DNA of 64,000 nt from Pseudobdellovibrionaceae bacterium (lineage in GTDB: Bacteria > Bdellovibrionota > Bdellovibrionia > Bdellovibrionales > UBA1609). This document shows positions 41,072 to 50,457 of this stretch, piece after piece (within the stretch, counting starts at the first letter, position 1; every line of letters starts with the position of its first letter). The notes beneath the pieces are model-generated. The model was not told where the DNA came from, ran no database searches, and worked only from the letters and a program-made list of their open reading frames with translations. A program made the translations under genes and the position numbers. The stretch lies in the NCBI GenBank assembly GCA_947444305.1, contig CANEZP010000007.1:124001-188000 (forward strand), given 5' to 3'.

Positions 41072-42884
41072 CAACAGCGCCGAGCAGGTTCTGAAAAGCG
41101 CGCTGCGGATCGCGTCGCTAAAGATGATGGCCGCGTTTCTTATCGCGTTCGTCTTACTCGAGTCCGTCGTTCTGTACCGCGCGCAAACCGCCGGCTTCGA
41201 AAAGATAAGCCAATGGGTGAATTCGAAAAAACCACAGATCGAACAGGCTTTGTTTCTAGAGAATCAATTTTCCGTGCGCGGGATCGTTAAGAATTTTTCT
41301 TCGCAAATGCCAATCGGGGTTAACGCGCGAATCGGCGTCTTCAATCGCGCGGGCGAACCGATCGAGGGTGACGTGCCCCTCCCGGCCGCACGGCAATTCG
41401 GCCTTAAACAGCATTTTTTTACCAATTCGTTTTCTTATTTCGATCCGTTGGAATTCGGCGACCAAACCCAAGGTTTTCTCGTAATTACGGGCACGCTCGA
41501 TTACGGACCGATGGTTTTGAATTCACTCATCACTTTAATCTTTATCATGGGCATGTTTTTGGTGCTCAACGGTTTGCTGCGCACCTTCTTCCGTGTCACC
41601 GCGCACCGGATTCTTGAACCGATCTACCAACTCAGGACCCACATCGCCGGCTCGGCGAAACATCAAGGTCTGACGACGCTCGATCTTTCGAACTCGGCCG
41701 CGACGACCGAAGTGCTCGAACTCGTCGACCGTTACAATTCGATGGTCGAGCACATTCACGATCAACAGCGGCACATCGGGCGCATGGCCGGGCAAAAGGC
41801 CGCCGCGCTGATGGCCCGTCAAGTTGCCCACGACATCCGCTCGCCGCTCACGGCGTTGAACATGATCGCTTCTTCAACGAAGTCGCTGCCCGAAGCCGAA
41901 CGCACTATTTTGCGTTCCGCTATTAAACGTATAAGCGATATTGCCAATCATCTGACCGGGCAAGAATTGACCGATGCGCCGGCGAAATCCACGGCCGCCG
42001 CCGGCAATAAGGTTGAATTGGTCTCGGGCCTCGTTTCCCTAATCGCGAGCGAAAAACGAATGCAGTACCGCCTCGATACCGACGTCAAGGTCGAGGAAAA
42101 CTACACGCGCGAAGCTCTGCGCCTTTTCTCGAACATCAACGCAAACGAATTCAAACGCGCAATTTCAAACATCGTCGATAACGCGAAGGAAGCGGCCCGT
42201 GACGGCAGCGTACAAATCTTTATTCACGTAAAGAGGGTCGGATCGGACGTCGTGATCTCGGTAACTGACGACGGCATCGGTATGTCGCGCGGCTTGCTCG
42301 CAAAAGTGGGCCGGCAAGGTTTTACTTTCGGTAAGTCGGCGGGCTCCGGGCTCGGCTTATCGCACGCGCGGCGAACGCTCAAGGCCTGGGGCGGGCGTTT
42401 GCAAATTGAATCGGTGGAAAAAGAAGGCACGACCGTTCACGTGATCTTACCCATGGCCGAGCCGCCGCAGTGGTTCGTCGGCGCGATCGAACTCGACCCC
42501 TCCGCAACCATTTGCATAGTGGATGACGACGACGCCATTCATCAAACGTGGAAGCAGGTTTTGAAAGCGCACCCGAGGCCTGAGAACATCCAGCACTTTA
42601 CGCAGATTCCGACCGAACCGATCGTGGGCATAGAAGCCTCCCACGTCGTGTACTTCGTCGATTTCGAATTCGGCGGCGACGACAACGGTTTGAGTTTCTT
42701 GAAAACACTCGACCGCGCCAGCGCGAGATTCCTTGTCACCAGTCATTGGGAAGACGAAATGATCCGGCAGGTGGTGGTCAAAGAGGGGATAAAGCTCATC
42801 CCTAAAGCGCTCGTCCCGTACGTGACCGTAACCTACGCTTCGCCGGCAGCGGAACCGACGGCTCCCACCGCCGAGACGATCTAG
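41052..42884 (+). CDS. hybrid sensor histidine kinase with C-terminal receiver
   Basis: A 610-residue membrane kinase. Transmembrane segments at about 23-43 and 155-178 frame a periplasmic sensor domain of about 110 residues. A HAMP-like region follows, then the HisKA box VAHDIRSPL with phospho-acceptor His260. The ATPase domain has the N box (NIVDNAKEAA, Asn377), G1 (DDGIGM, Asp406) and G2 (GSGLGL, 431-436). The C-terminal 130 residues are a receiver-like domain with acidic residues 491-494, phospho-acceptor candidate Asp537 (YFVDFEF), Thr563/Ser564 and Lys585. Downstream phosphotransfer partner is unknown. Overlap with the binding-protein gene argues for one signalling complex. Its stop shares CTAG with the convergent lipoprotein gene. 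Confidence 0.9.
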   Translation: MLSTSNDNSAEQVLKSALRIASLKMMAAFLIAFVLLESVVLYRAQTAGFEKISQWVNSKKPQIEQALFLENQFSVRGIVKNFSSQMPIGVNARIGVFNRAGEPIEGDVPLPAARQFGLKQHFFTNSFSYFDPLEFGDQTQGFLVITGTLDYGPMVLNSLITLIFIMGMFLVLNGLLRTFFRVTAHRILEPIYQLRTHIAGSAKHQGLTTLDLSNSAATTEVLELVDRYNSMVEHIHDQQRHIGRMAGQKAAALMARQVAHDIRSPLTALNMIASSTKSLPEAERTILRSAIKRISDIANHLTGQELTDAPAKSTAAAGNKVELVSGLVSLIASEKRMQYRLDTDVKVEENYTREALRLFSNINANEFKRAISNIVDNAKEAARDGSVQIFIHVKRVGSDVVISVTDDGIGMSRGLLAKVGRQGFTFGKSAGSGLGLSHARRTLKAWGGRLQIESVEKEGTTVHVILPMAEPPQWFVGAIELDPSATICIVDDDDAIHQTWKQVLKAHPRPENIQHFTQIPTEPIVGIEASHVVYFVDFEFGGDDNGLSFLKTLDRASARFLVTSHWEDEMIRQVVVKEGIKLIPKALVPYVTVTYASPAAEPTAPTAETI

Positions 42885-43879
42885 TTCAACTTCGTGAGCG
42901 AGGGCGTGGCGTGATTTAAACGGTAGATGCCGTTTGGGTGCGTGAACGTGATTGTCTCAGCGGAGTTGTCGAACACCGGCGAGTTGCCTTGGATTTTTTT
43001 GAGCAAATCTAAGTTCGTGCGGTAAGGCATGTTCGCCGTGACCGCCGAAAACAAATCCGTACCCCACGATATCCCGTCAAAGTTGTCGGCCGCGGCGGCC
43101 AGGATCATGTAATCGTAATCGGCTTGTACGAACGCACTTTCCGGGGCGGCCGTCGTGTTGATCGCGTACATCTCGACACCCGTCGCGGCCTTCGCCGCTT
43201 TTAACTTCGCGACTTTTGCGCGATAGAAAGCAAACGTCTCTCGCGCCGCGAAGGAAAAGATAAACGATTCGTACAAATATTTGTCGCCGGCCAAGAAGGT
43301 GAGCGGGTTCGAAGATTCTTTCACGAAGACATCGTCGGGTTCGTAGGAATTCATGAACACTCGCATGCCTAAGCTATGTACGTAATCGACGAGCTCTTTT
43401 TGCCGGGCCCGGACTTGGGCGTCGGTGTACCCGGGAATGCGGTAATCAAAACCGAACTCGTCCAGGAACATGCCGTCGGCGTTGAATAAAGTCTTCCACC
43501 GGTCGATGCGAGCTTTTACAGCGGCGGTGCTTTCGGCGTTCGTGAAGCCGATGCTGACGTAACCGTAGATGGCGGTTTGGCCTTTCATCAAAGCCGTGAT
43601 CGCGACCGAACCGGCGTGGTCGGGATGCGCCGGACCTTCAAGCCCCGCGCCGAACACCACCGTGGAGTACTGTTTAAAAAAAGTCGCGATACTGTTCACG
43701 TCGTAAAGCAGCGTGGACGCATTCGTCGACGTCGGATAGCTGTAGTAAATGGCGAAGTTCTTAATTTCTTTCGTGACCGGCACGACGGGCACGGAAGGGG
43801 CGGCGTCCCGGCTTTTCTTTTTCGTACAACCCGCCGCGATCAACACCAACGCCACGAAGAACACACGTTTGAACAACAT
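42881..43879 (-). CDS. lipoprotein, TM1410/GH114-like TIM barrel
   Basis: A 332-residue lipoprotein from the ATG at 43879, with GGGAG 5 bases upstream; lipobox IAAGC at about residue 18. The chain reads as a TIM barrel: NFAIYYSYP, TAIYGYVSIGFTNAE, RWKTLFNADGMFLDEFGFDYR (acidic pair at the end of a strand), VDYVHSLGMRVFMNSYEPDD, GDKYLYESFIFS, VEMYAINTT and FDGISWGTDLF. This pattern fits the TM1410/GH114-like superfamily (endo-alpha-1,4-polygalactosaminidase relatives). It could cleave an envelope or extracellular polysaccharide. Convergent with the kinase gene. Confidence 0.72.
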   Translation of the reverse strand: MLFKRVFFVALVLIAAGCTKKKSRDAAPSVPVVPVTKEIKNFAIYYSYPTSTNASTLLYDVNSIATFFKQYSTVVFGAGLEGPAHPDHAGSVAITALMKGQTAIYGYVSIGFTNAESTAAVKARIDRWKTLFNADGMFLDEFGFDYRIPGYTDAQVRARQKELVDYVHSLGMRVFMNSYEPDDVFVKESSNPLTFLAGDKYLYESFIFSFAARETFAFYRAKVAKLKAAKAATGVEMYAINTTAAPESAFVQADYDYMILAAAADNFDGISWGTDLFSAVTANMPYRTNLDLLKKIQGNSPVFDNSAETITFTHPNGIYRLNHATPSLTKLN

Positions 43880-44131
43880 CAAACTCCCAATCAGAGGTTG
43901 TCTTAAATTTAAAACGGGCCGGGCGCCATGACCACATTTTACGGGCAAATCAGACCTTGGTTGAGAGTAAAAAAGTTTAGTAAATCGTAAACAGCCCTGC
44001 CGAAGGCTCTTGGGCGAATTGGACATTTTAAGAAAATTCTCCCCGGTGCGGCGGCCCAGATGCAAACTAGCCGGAGAAGCGCGCTGGCCATGGATTTGCA
44101 CAAGGAGCCGGTAACTAAAAGGAAGATAAAA

Positions 44132-44842
44132 ATGATGAAATCGCTCGCCCTCACGATCCTCGCTCTCGGTACTCAAATGACTTTCGCCACGGTTCAGCCG
44201 GCGGACGTCCAATCGCCCCAACCGCACCCGCTGCCTTTCTCGAAAGTAAGCAGCTACGCGGACCACTCGGTTTGCATCGTCAGGGATGAACCGGGCGCTA
44301 AAGAATTGTGCCTCCTTAAACAAGATGAATTCCAGCCCACGCAAATCAAAAAAGATGATCAGTTGGCATTACCCGCGAACCTCGCCGGCTTCCAAGGTTA
44401 CGTCGATCAAATGTCGAAACAAGACGAACGCGTTCTCAAATTTTTATCCGGCACGCTCGCCATTTGCTCGGATTACAAAGTAGTCAATTACTACAAAGCG
44501 CCTTCCGACAACGCTTCGAACGCAACGACGCCTGAGCGTTACGCCCTCGAAGTTGAATTCGCGGTTCGTGGCGATACCTTCAGCCATCGTATCTTTGTTT
44601 TGGGCACGGTAAGCACCACGGCTGATCAGCAGAGAGTTTTGACCTACGACGGCCTCGCGGACTACGACAACATGTTAGCGAAATTAGAAGCCAGCAAGTT
44701 GTGGGAGAGAACCTTTGGTCTTCCCCAGAACGGAAAAAAGGAAGACATGCCGAAGTTCACGAAGCGCGGCGCCGGTTTCGTAGCGCCTTACGTTTTGGAT
44801 TACATGCTTTCAGAAAAAGTTGTGAACCCCGACCTTAAATAG
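44132..44842 (+). CDS. exported protein of unknown function
   Basis: A 236-residue protein starting at the ATG at 44132, with AAGGAAG about 8 bases upstream. Signal peptide ends near TFA at residue 19. The mature part begins with a Pro/Gln-rich segment, then a domain with three cysteines (VCIVRD, ELCLLK, AICSDY). The C-terminal half is mixed beta/helix. No family recognised. The divergent spacer 43880-44131 holds the promoters for this gene and the GH114-like lipoprotein. Confidence 0.68.
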   Translation: MMKSLALTILALGTQMTFATVQPADVQSPQPHPLPFSKVSSYADHSVCIVRDEPGAKELCLLKQDEFQPTQIKKDDQLALPANLAGFQGYVDQMSKQDERVLKFLSGTLAICSDYKVVNYYKAPSDNASNATTPERYALEVEFAVRGDTFSHRIFVLGTVSTTADQQRVLTYDGLADYDNMLAKLEASKLWERTFGLPQNGKKEDMPKFTKRGAGFVAPYVLDYMLSEKVVNPDLK

Positions 44843-44861
44843 TTTCTTTAAGCTCTTTGGC

Positions 44862-45503
44862 TTAAAGACCCTGATCGAATTCACAATCTAAATCCAACTT
44901 GCCGTCGGCGCTCATGCCAGCGGCCCGCTGAACGTTCATTCCTTCATCAAAATGAATCTCCAATTGACCCACCGTATACGCACCGTTTGTTTTTGGAATC
45001 TCAATCACGGGTCCCGTCACCTGAATAAAATTTGCTCCGGTAACGATCTCGCGATTTGCCTGACCTTCGCGATCGAGTGATCCATCGCCCGCGGCACCCG
45101 TGTTGTAATGAATCGACGAGTAATAGCGCTGGGCCGACGGTGTGGTGGGAATAACAAGCCCATGCTGAATGTGTACCGCTTCGGCGTCGAAAAGAGTGAC
45201 GTCAACGGATGTACCGGCATCGGGGATTTCCCGGAAATTAGCCGTGTACGTTACGGTATTGCGCGTTCCGCTGAACACGAGGACGCAGCCCTTCTTCGTC
45301 TTGCTATTCAATCCCTGCCAGTACCAAGACGCACCGATCGAAGAGGCGATGCCCGGCTTGCGGTATTGACCGACCCGGTCCAACCAGCGGCTAAAGACGC
45401 TAAAATCGCGGCGGTCCTTCGCTAGGGCGTCCTGCGCGGCGGCGTTCACGGATGAGCCGTAAAAGGAGGATAAAAGCCAAAAAAGAGCCACGGCAGATCG
45501 CAT
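44862..45503 (-). CDS. exported protein of unknown function
   Basis: A 213-residue protein with signal peptide (about residues 1-22, ending VNA). The mature part starts with a short helix, then is beta-rich and Gly/Thr-rich, with two cysteines (KKGCVLVF near residue 73 and DLDCEF near the C-terminus). It resembles a single beta-sandwich but no family is recognised. Convergent with 44132-44842, 19 bases between stops. The 290-base gap at 45504-45793 holds no gene that I can support. Confidence 0.65.
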   Translation of the reverse strand: MRSAVALFWLLSSFYGSSVNAAAQDALAKDRRDFSVFSRWLDRVGQYRKPGIASSIGASWYWQGLNSKTKKGCVLVFSGTRNTVTYTANFREIPDAGTSVDVTLFDAEAVHIQHGLVIPTTPSAQRYYSSIHYNTGAAGDGSLDREGQANREIVTGANFIQVTGPVIEIPKTNGAYTVGQLEIHFDEGMNVQRAAGMSADGKLDLDCEFDQGL

Positions 45504-45793
45504 AAGTGAACCTCGGTTATTTCGATAAGGTTTTGCTAATCAATATAGCAACGGGGATGCCACGAGATGGCTTTTCCCGCACCCTAGCTTAATTCTTTAA
45601 AACGTACTTTTTGAACCTTTGTTATTGTGTAGATTTGAATTTTTCACGCGCCGGAGACGCGTCGATTGTCAGGGTTTGGATGGGATCAAAATGATTCGCG
45701 ATTATCGCGGCGCGAAGCGGAGGGGATTCGTTGCCGCACGAAGGGATCGGGTCTAGCTTTGCTCGAAACGATCCCCACATCAGGAGATACAAA

Positions 45794-46297
45794 ATGAAAG
45801 TTCTAGCTCTCGCACTGTTCGCTTCGGCACAAGCTTTCGCCGCGACCTCAGTTAAAAGTGTTTACACGGATACCGTTGCGGACTGCATCGTGGTTTCATC
45901 CGCGACCAATCAAGCACCGATCGATTTTTCGGAGAGCGAGTGCAAAGCCTTCGGCGGCTACCGTCTGGGCATCGCCGGTGGTGATCTACGTTATCATCCC
46001 GAACTTAGCTACGGCGGCAGCTCGATCGACTTAGCCACTCCCGGAGCTTTTCACGACGTCGCTTCGCAAAAGATCGAATGGGTGTACAAGCACACCATCG
46101 ATAACGAAGGTAGCGGTTCGGTTAAATTTGTTGGTCTGATCTATCGCTTAAGCGTGCAAAAAGAAGATGGGCAAGGCAACGATTCGATCTTGTACGCCGT
46201 TCGTCTCGACGGCGCGAAGAGCTGCTTAATCGGTTCGACCGACGACAACGTTAAGGCTCGTGAACTCGTGGCGAAAAGCACGCCCGGCTGCAAGTAG
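45794..46297 (+). CDS. small exported protein
   Basis: A 167-residue protein from the ATG at 45794, with AGGAGA 7 bases upstream. Signal peptide MKVLALALFASAQAFA. The mature part has four cysteines (VADCIVV, ESECKAF, KSCLIG, PGCK) and beta-rich sequence (VKFVGLIYRLSVQKEDG, ILYAVRLDG). No family is recognised. Followed by a strong bidirectional terminator. Confidence 0.7.
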   Translation: MKVLALALFASAQAFAATSVKSVYTDTVADCIVVSSATNQAPIDFSESECKAFGGYRLGIAGGDLRYHPELSYGGSSIDLATPGAFHDVASQKIEWVYKHTIDNEGSGSVKFVGLIYRLSVQKEDGQGNDSILYAVRLDGAKSCLIGSTDDNVKARELVAKSTPGCK

Positions 46298-46315
46298 TTC
46301 CTAAAATATTTTAAG

Positions 46316-47482
46316 TTAAGCATCCGGGGATCGTAATTGATCCCCGGATGCTTTGAAGGGCGAGTGTTCAAGATAGGCGGCGAAGATGCGCCTGATCTCT
46401 TTCGCTTCGAAAACGACGTGATCGCAGATCGCTTGCCGCAAGCCCGGATGTTCAACCTTATGAGCGCTGTAGGTCAGGGCGGGCAGGAATCCGCGCTGGA
46501 ATTTATGTTCGCCCTGCGCGCCGGCTTCGAATCTTTCGAAACCCTTTTCGATCGCGAATTCGATTCCCTGATAATAACAAAGTTCAAAGTGCAGCGATTT
46601 GAATTCCTCAAGGCAGCCCCAATTGCGGCCGAACAAAACTTTGTCGCCGAAATAATAGAGCGCGCCGGCGACCGGCTTACCGCTAAGATCCTCGGCGACG
46701 ACCAAAAGTATTTTATCGGACATATCCGCGAACGCCGTTTCGAAAAAATCCGGGGTGAGATAATCGAAGCTTGAACGTTTATCGATCGTGCTTAGGTAGA
46801 ACTCATAAAATTGTTTGGCGTGCTCGCGGGTTATGGCCGGGCCCGTGAGCCGCTTGATGGTCACCGGTGCGTTCGCAACCTGCGCTCGCTCACGCATAAT
46901 CTCTTTGCGGCGTTTGCTCTTCAAACGGGCGGTGAAATCCGCAAACGAAGCGTAACCGTCGTTTCGCCAATGGAATTGGTAGCTGTCGCGCAAAAAGAAA
47001 CCGGCTTGCAGGTAAAGTTCACGGTGCGCTTCCGGAATAAAAAGCGCGTGTTCCGAACCACTTTTGCTCTGCGCGGCGGCCGCGGCCGAAGCTTCAAGCA
47101 AGAGGGCGCCAACCTCCGCCTCATCGTAGCCCGGCCGCACGAGGAGCTTGGGGCCCGTCGCGGGGGTGAACGGGATGGCCGAAGTCACTTTCGGGTAATA
47201 CGCCAAGCCCGAGCGCTGGAAAGCATCGGCCCACGCAAAATCAAATATGTATTCGCCGTAGCTGTTGGTGCGTAGGTAGGCGACGAGAGCACCCGCGAGT
47301 TCAGCACCGTCCCAGGCGCAAATAAATTGCGGGAACCAGCCCGTACGCCGGCCTACGCAATCGGAAGTTTCCAGCGCCGCTAAAAAGTGGTAGTCGCAAA
47401 AGGGAAATCCGGGATCGGCGATGCCGGTCCAGGCGGGAAGTCCGATCTCGCGGATAGAATTGTGAATTTGAACGCGCAACAT
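46316..47482 (-). CDS. GNAT-like acyltransferase, PF04339 (DUF482) family
   Basis: A 388-residue cytosolic protein of the COG3146/DUF482 family of FemAB-like GNAT proteins. Signatures: DPGFPFCDYHFLAALE near the N-terminus, GEYIFDFAWADAFQRSGLAYYPK, then PFTPATGPKLLV, LRDSYQFHWRNDGYASFADF, KRRKEIMRER, VAGALYYFGDKVLFGRNWGC, and FELCYYQGIEFAIEKGFERFEAGAQGEHK. Annotated elsewhere as possible peptidoglycan or aminoacyl transferases, without proven substrate. Divergent from clpS. The 3' end is part of the terminator at 46319-46352. Confidence 0.9.
   Translation of the reverse strand: MLRVQIHNSIREIGLPAWTGIADPGFPFCDYHFLAALETSDCVGRRTGWFPQFICAWDGAELAGALVAYLRTNSYGEYIFDFAWADAFQRSGLAYYPKVTSAIPFTPATGPKLLVRPGYDEAEVGALLLEASAAAAAQSKSGSEHALFIPEAHRELYLQAGFFLRDSYQFHWRNDGYASFADFTARLKSKRRKEIMRERAQVANAPVTIKRLTGPAITREHAKQFYEFYLSTIDKRSSFDYLTPDFFETAFADMSDKILLVVAEDLSGKPVAGALYYFGDKVLFGRNWGCLEEFKSLHFELCYYQGIEFAIEKGFERFEAGAQGEHKFQRGFLPALTYSAHKVEHPGLRQAICDHVVFEAKEIRRIFAAYLEHSPFKASGDQLRSPDA
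46319..46352. terminator. bidirectional terminator hairpin
   Basis: A perfect 14-bp stem (AGCATCCGGGGATC with its complement at 46339-46352), loop GTAATT. It lies after the stop at 46297 and overlaps the last codons of the convergent gene ending at 46316, so it forms part of that coding sequence. Confidence 0.85.
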
Positions 47483-47502
47483 ACCTAGAGTTGGTTTGCC
47501 CC

Positions 47503-47811
47503 ATGAGTGAATCCGATGTCATTATCAAACCGAAGGACGTGGTCAAAGAAAAGACCACCGAGCCTTCGATGTATTCCGTCGTCCTGCACAATGATGCCAG
47601 AACGCCGCGGGCCTTCGTGGTCGTGGCGCTAAAGACCTGTTTCAATAAAGTCGAGCGCGAAGCCGAGAAGATCATGCTCGAAGCGCACGAAGAGGGCCAC
47701 GCCGTCGTCGCCACCTTCAGCCGCGAGATCGCCGAATCCAAAGCGGCGAAGGCCAATGACTTCTCGGTCAAACACGGCCAGGTCCTTCTCTTCACGGCCG
47801 AGAAGCAGTAG
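47503..47811 (+). CDS. clpS: ATP-dependent Clp protease adaptor ClpS
   Basis: A 102-residue adaptor, the normal size. The core YSVVLHNDARTPRAFVVVAL, VEREAEKIMLEAHEEGHAVVATF and REIAESKA matches ClpS, although the family's usual motif NDDYT is altered to NDARTP, which could alter substrate binding. The N-terminal 20 residues are the flexible, charged arm that reaches into ClpA. ClpS delivers N-degron substrates to ClpAP. The usual partner clpA is not adjacent here. Start at 47503, just inside a promoter shared with the divergent DUF482 gene. Confidence 0.85.
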   Translation: MSESDVIIKPKDVVKEKTTEPSMYSVVLHNDARTPRAFVVVALKTCFNKVEREAEKIMLEAHEEGHAVVATFSREIAESKAAKANDFSVKHGQVLLFTAEKQ

Positions 47812-47968
47812 AGAAACAGCACGGACGAAGTAGACTTTGAGGCCTACTCGTTTTTCTGCCGCGATTGAGGCGTGCTCGCTCAAACGCAGCTTAAATCCAG
47901 GCCGTTGCAACCGCAGTTCGTTCGAGGTGCCAGTACGTTTGGGCGCGCTTGTTGTAGCGTTCAATCGC

Positions 47969-49618
47969 ATGCAACCAATCAAATACTCCGCCCGGATTTT
48001 TCTGGCTTCGTGTCTTATTCTTAATTCTCCGATGAGCTTAGCTAAGTTTTCGAACGAAACCGAACGGCAGTTTCCGGGAACGGCGGCGTTGCTTGAACAA
48101 GTTCCGCTTGAGCCATTAGCGCCGGCGTATAAAGAAATTGCGAAGCGTAAGATGTTTGAACAATTGAACGCGCCCGCGCGAATCAAAGAATTATTGAGGA
48201 CGAGGGTAAAAGCATTTTTCCCACGCCTACAAAAAGACCAGCCGCTACCGCAAAACGAAGTGGAAAATCTAATCGCGGGTGCGAAAGAACTTTCCGACTA
48301 TATGAAGTCAAACGATGCCAGCGGGCAGTACGATTTGTTCGCCAAAGATAACCTCGAGCCTTACTTGCGCAATCTAAAAGCCGAAGATGTCGTACCGAGT
48401 ACGGTTTTGCCGGGCCAAGGCAAGAAGATCAGCATCGGTAACTGGACGCTCGAGAGCGTCGTCGTTACGCGAATGTTAAACTACATCGGAAAAGCCAAAA
48501 ACTTCCCGAAGCTTGCGATGTCGCTCGCCACGGGCATCGGCTTAAAAGGTGCGACCCGCATCGCCGGCGCGATCGCCGTGGCTACGGGGGCACACTACGT
48601 TTTTCCGCAAGGCGCCTACCTCGTTGATATGTTTTTGCTGATGACGTTTTGGGATTCTTTTAAGGCCGGGCCTCTCGGCACGATTTTGAACTCAGGTTCG
48701 GGATGGTTCGTACGCCCGACGAGCGAATTGATGACCGTACTCGAATCGCGCTACACTTCGGTAGCGGAAGTTAGACTTAATCGTTTTTACGACGGTTTAA
48801 ATCCGAAAGCGAAGGTCGGTGACGCGACCGTTGTCGGTGATGGTGACCGCAACGACCGCGTACGCCTGACCACCATGGATAAGGACGGCATGGACTTCGC
48901 GGGTATGAGCCCCGAAGATCAGCTCGAAAATTGGGAGCAAGGCCTTAACTTTTTCGTCACCGTGGCGAAACGTTTTAGTCAACTCCTACGCGGCACCTAC
49001 CACGGAGGTCGTGATCTCATGATGCTCTCGTGGACGGATCAACAAAACATTACCCAGTTGGTCGAGATTATGGATTCAAAACGCGTGATGTTGCGTGGCG
49101 AATCGAACGAAGTTCTCGCGATTTTCAAAACGGCTTTCCTGGTTAATCGTGAATTTAAGAAGAAAGAAGACTTGGAAAACACGTTCGAAGAATTCGAAAA
49201 CCTTTGCGATCGGTTGTGGCAAGAGCCCGACATGACCGACTCGGTCCTTCGTGATGTTTCCGGCCAAATCAAAAATAAAATGAATGAGCTTGCGAATCAG
49301 GGTTTGTCTTGGGATCACGACATCAAGCGATTGCTGGCAATTCAGAAGGAAAAGGCGCGGGGTATTCAAACCGCGGCGACTTCGCTCGCGATCGGGGAGT
49401 TACGAAGTTTCTACGGCGCCGAACGAAATCGCAATTTAGCGCGTGGGGCGCAAGATATCGAGCAGGCCATTCGTAACGGCTTAGGTACGAGCCGTTACGT
49501 CGAAGAAAGTCTTCCGCTCGTGCAACGTCAGCTGCGCGCGATGAAGCAAAAGATTACGGGCCGAACGACGCCGGTGATTCCGCAGACCAATTGCGACCGG
49601 GTCTTAACGACTAATTAG
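47969..49618 (+). CDS. large exported protein of unknown function
   Basis: A 549-residue protein from the ATG at 47969; the signal peptide (SARIFLASCLILNSPMSLA) fits this start better than 47837. The mature protein is mostly helical, with a Gly/Ala-rich hydrophobic region at about residues 170-225 that could form one or two membrane passes, and a long C-terminal helical region (NEFKKKEDLENTFEEFENLCDRLW onward). No known domain. A strong terminator follows. Probably envelope-associated; function unknown. Confidence 0.65.
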   Translation: MQPIKYSARIFLASCLILNSPMSLAKFSNETERQFPGTAALLEQVPLEPLAPAYKEIAKRKMFEQLNAPARIKELLRTRVKAFFPRLQKDQPLPQNEVENLIAGAKELSDYMKSNDASGQYDLFAKDNLEPYLRNLKAEDVVPSTVLPGQGKKISIGNWTLESVVVTRMLNYIGKAKNFPKLAMSLATGIGLKGATRIAGAIAVATGAHYVFPQGAYLVDMFLLMTFWDSFKAGPLGTILNSGSGWFVRPTSELMTVLESRYTSVAEVRLNRFYDGLNPKAKVGDATVVGDGDRNDRVRLTTMDKDGMDFAGMSPEDQLENWEQGLNFFVTVAKRFSQLLRGTYHGGRDLMMLSWTDQQNITQLVEIMDSKRVMLRGESNEVLAIFKTAFLVNREFKKKEDLENTFEEFENLCDRLWQEPDMTDSVLRDVSGQIKNKMNELANQGLSWDHDIKRLLAIQKEKARGIQTAATSLAIGELRSFYGAERNRNLARGAQDIEQAIRNGLGTSRYVEESLPLVQRQLRAMKQKITGRTTPVIPQTNCDRVLTTN

Positions 49619-49660
49619 ATTGTATTTTTGCGGAAGCTCGTGGGGAGCGACCGCATAAAA

Positions 49661-49688
49661 AAAGCCCGCCTTTTAAGGGGCGGGCTTT
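49661..49688. terminator. bidirectional terminator
   Basis: A perfect 10-bp stem (AAAGCCCGCC with GGCGGGCTTT), 8-base loop, A run before and T run at the end. It serves the gene ending at 49618 and probably the convergent beta-barrel gene ending at 49740. Confidence 0.88.
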
Positions 49689-49739
49689 GCAACTCACTAG
49701 TGAATTTCTAATCAAATTCTGAATCTATAAAAATCTAAA

Positions 49740-50324
49740 TTAGAACCAGTATTTTGCGACGGCGTTGGCCGAGAACGTGTTAGGCGTTCCACCGGTCACG
49801 TAAAGCATCGCTACGTTCAAACCGAGCGAGATCTTCGATTGCATTTCAGAAGAAAGCGGAATGTCGAAACCAGCTTGGGGCGAGAAGCCGAGGTTCCATT
49901 TGCCTTCGTTTACGACGTTGTCATAAACGGGACCGAGACCTGCGCCGACGTAGCTATATTTAATAACGGGAATGTTGCCGGCAAAATTGTAAAAACCTTT
50001 ACCGAGCAATTTGGTGCGGGTCAGGCTGGGTTTGTTGCCCGTGCGGTCAACGGTCGTGCCCGACAATTCAGCAACGATGCTCACTTGATCCCAAACTTGC
50101 GTACCGACTTCAGCGCCGTATTCGAAGCCTTCGGTGAAGTTGCCTGAACCTTCGGCAACACCGAGGCGGAGACCAACGGAAGGCTTACCTTCTTTTGCGG
50201 TCTGAGCGATTTCTTTAGCGGCGGCGCGGGTCGAATCAACGGCATCGTTGACGTCTGCGAAAGAAGTTTGGCCGGCCATCATGAGAAGAGCCGCGGGAAT
50301 CGTGAACAATGAATTGAGTTTCAT
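49740..50324 (-). CDS. outer-membrane beta-barrel protein
   Basis: A 194-residue protein with signal peptide (ending SFA near 23), a short helical linker, then alternating strands typical of a small eight-strand barrel (VGLRLGVAEGSGNF, QVSIVAELSGTTV, YSYVGAGLGPVYDNV, WNLGFSPQAGFDIPL, SLGLNVAMLYV). It ends in ...AVAKYWF, a C-terminal aromatic residue as required for BAM recognition. A strong purine-rich box precedes the start. Single gene; function unknown. Confidence 0.8.
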   Translation of the reverse strand: MKLNSLFTIPAALLMMAGQTSFADVNDAVDSTRAAAKEIAQTAKEGKPSVGLRLGVAEGSGNFTEGFEYGAEVGTQVWDQVSIVAELSGTTVDRTGNKPSLTRTKLLGKGFYNFAGNIPVIKYSYVGAGLGPVYDNVVNEGKWNLGFSPQAGFDIPLSSEMQSKISLGLNVAMLYVTGGTPNTFSANAVAKYWF

Positions 50325-50457
50325 ACTAGTTTCCTTTTCTAGTGATAGTTAGTGAGTCGCTAGCATTGCAAGCGGGCGGCCACCAACGATGACCCGAATA
50401 GGGCGGCTCTTTGCCTGACGTGGGTCAAATTAGTACTTTAGTCCAGCAAGATGAGGA

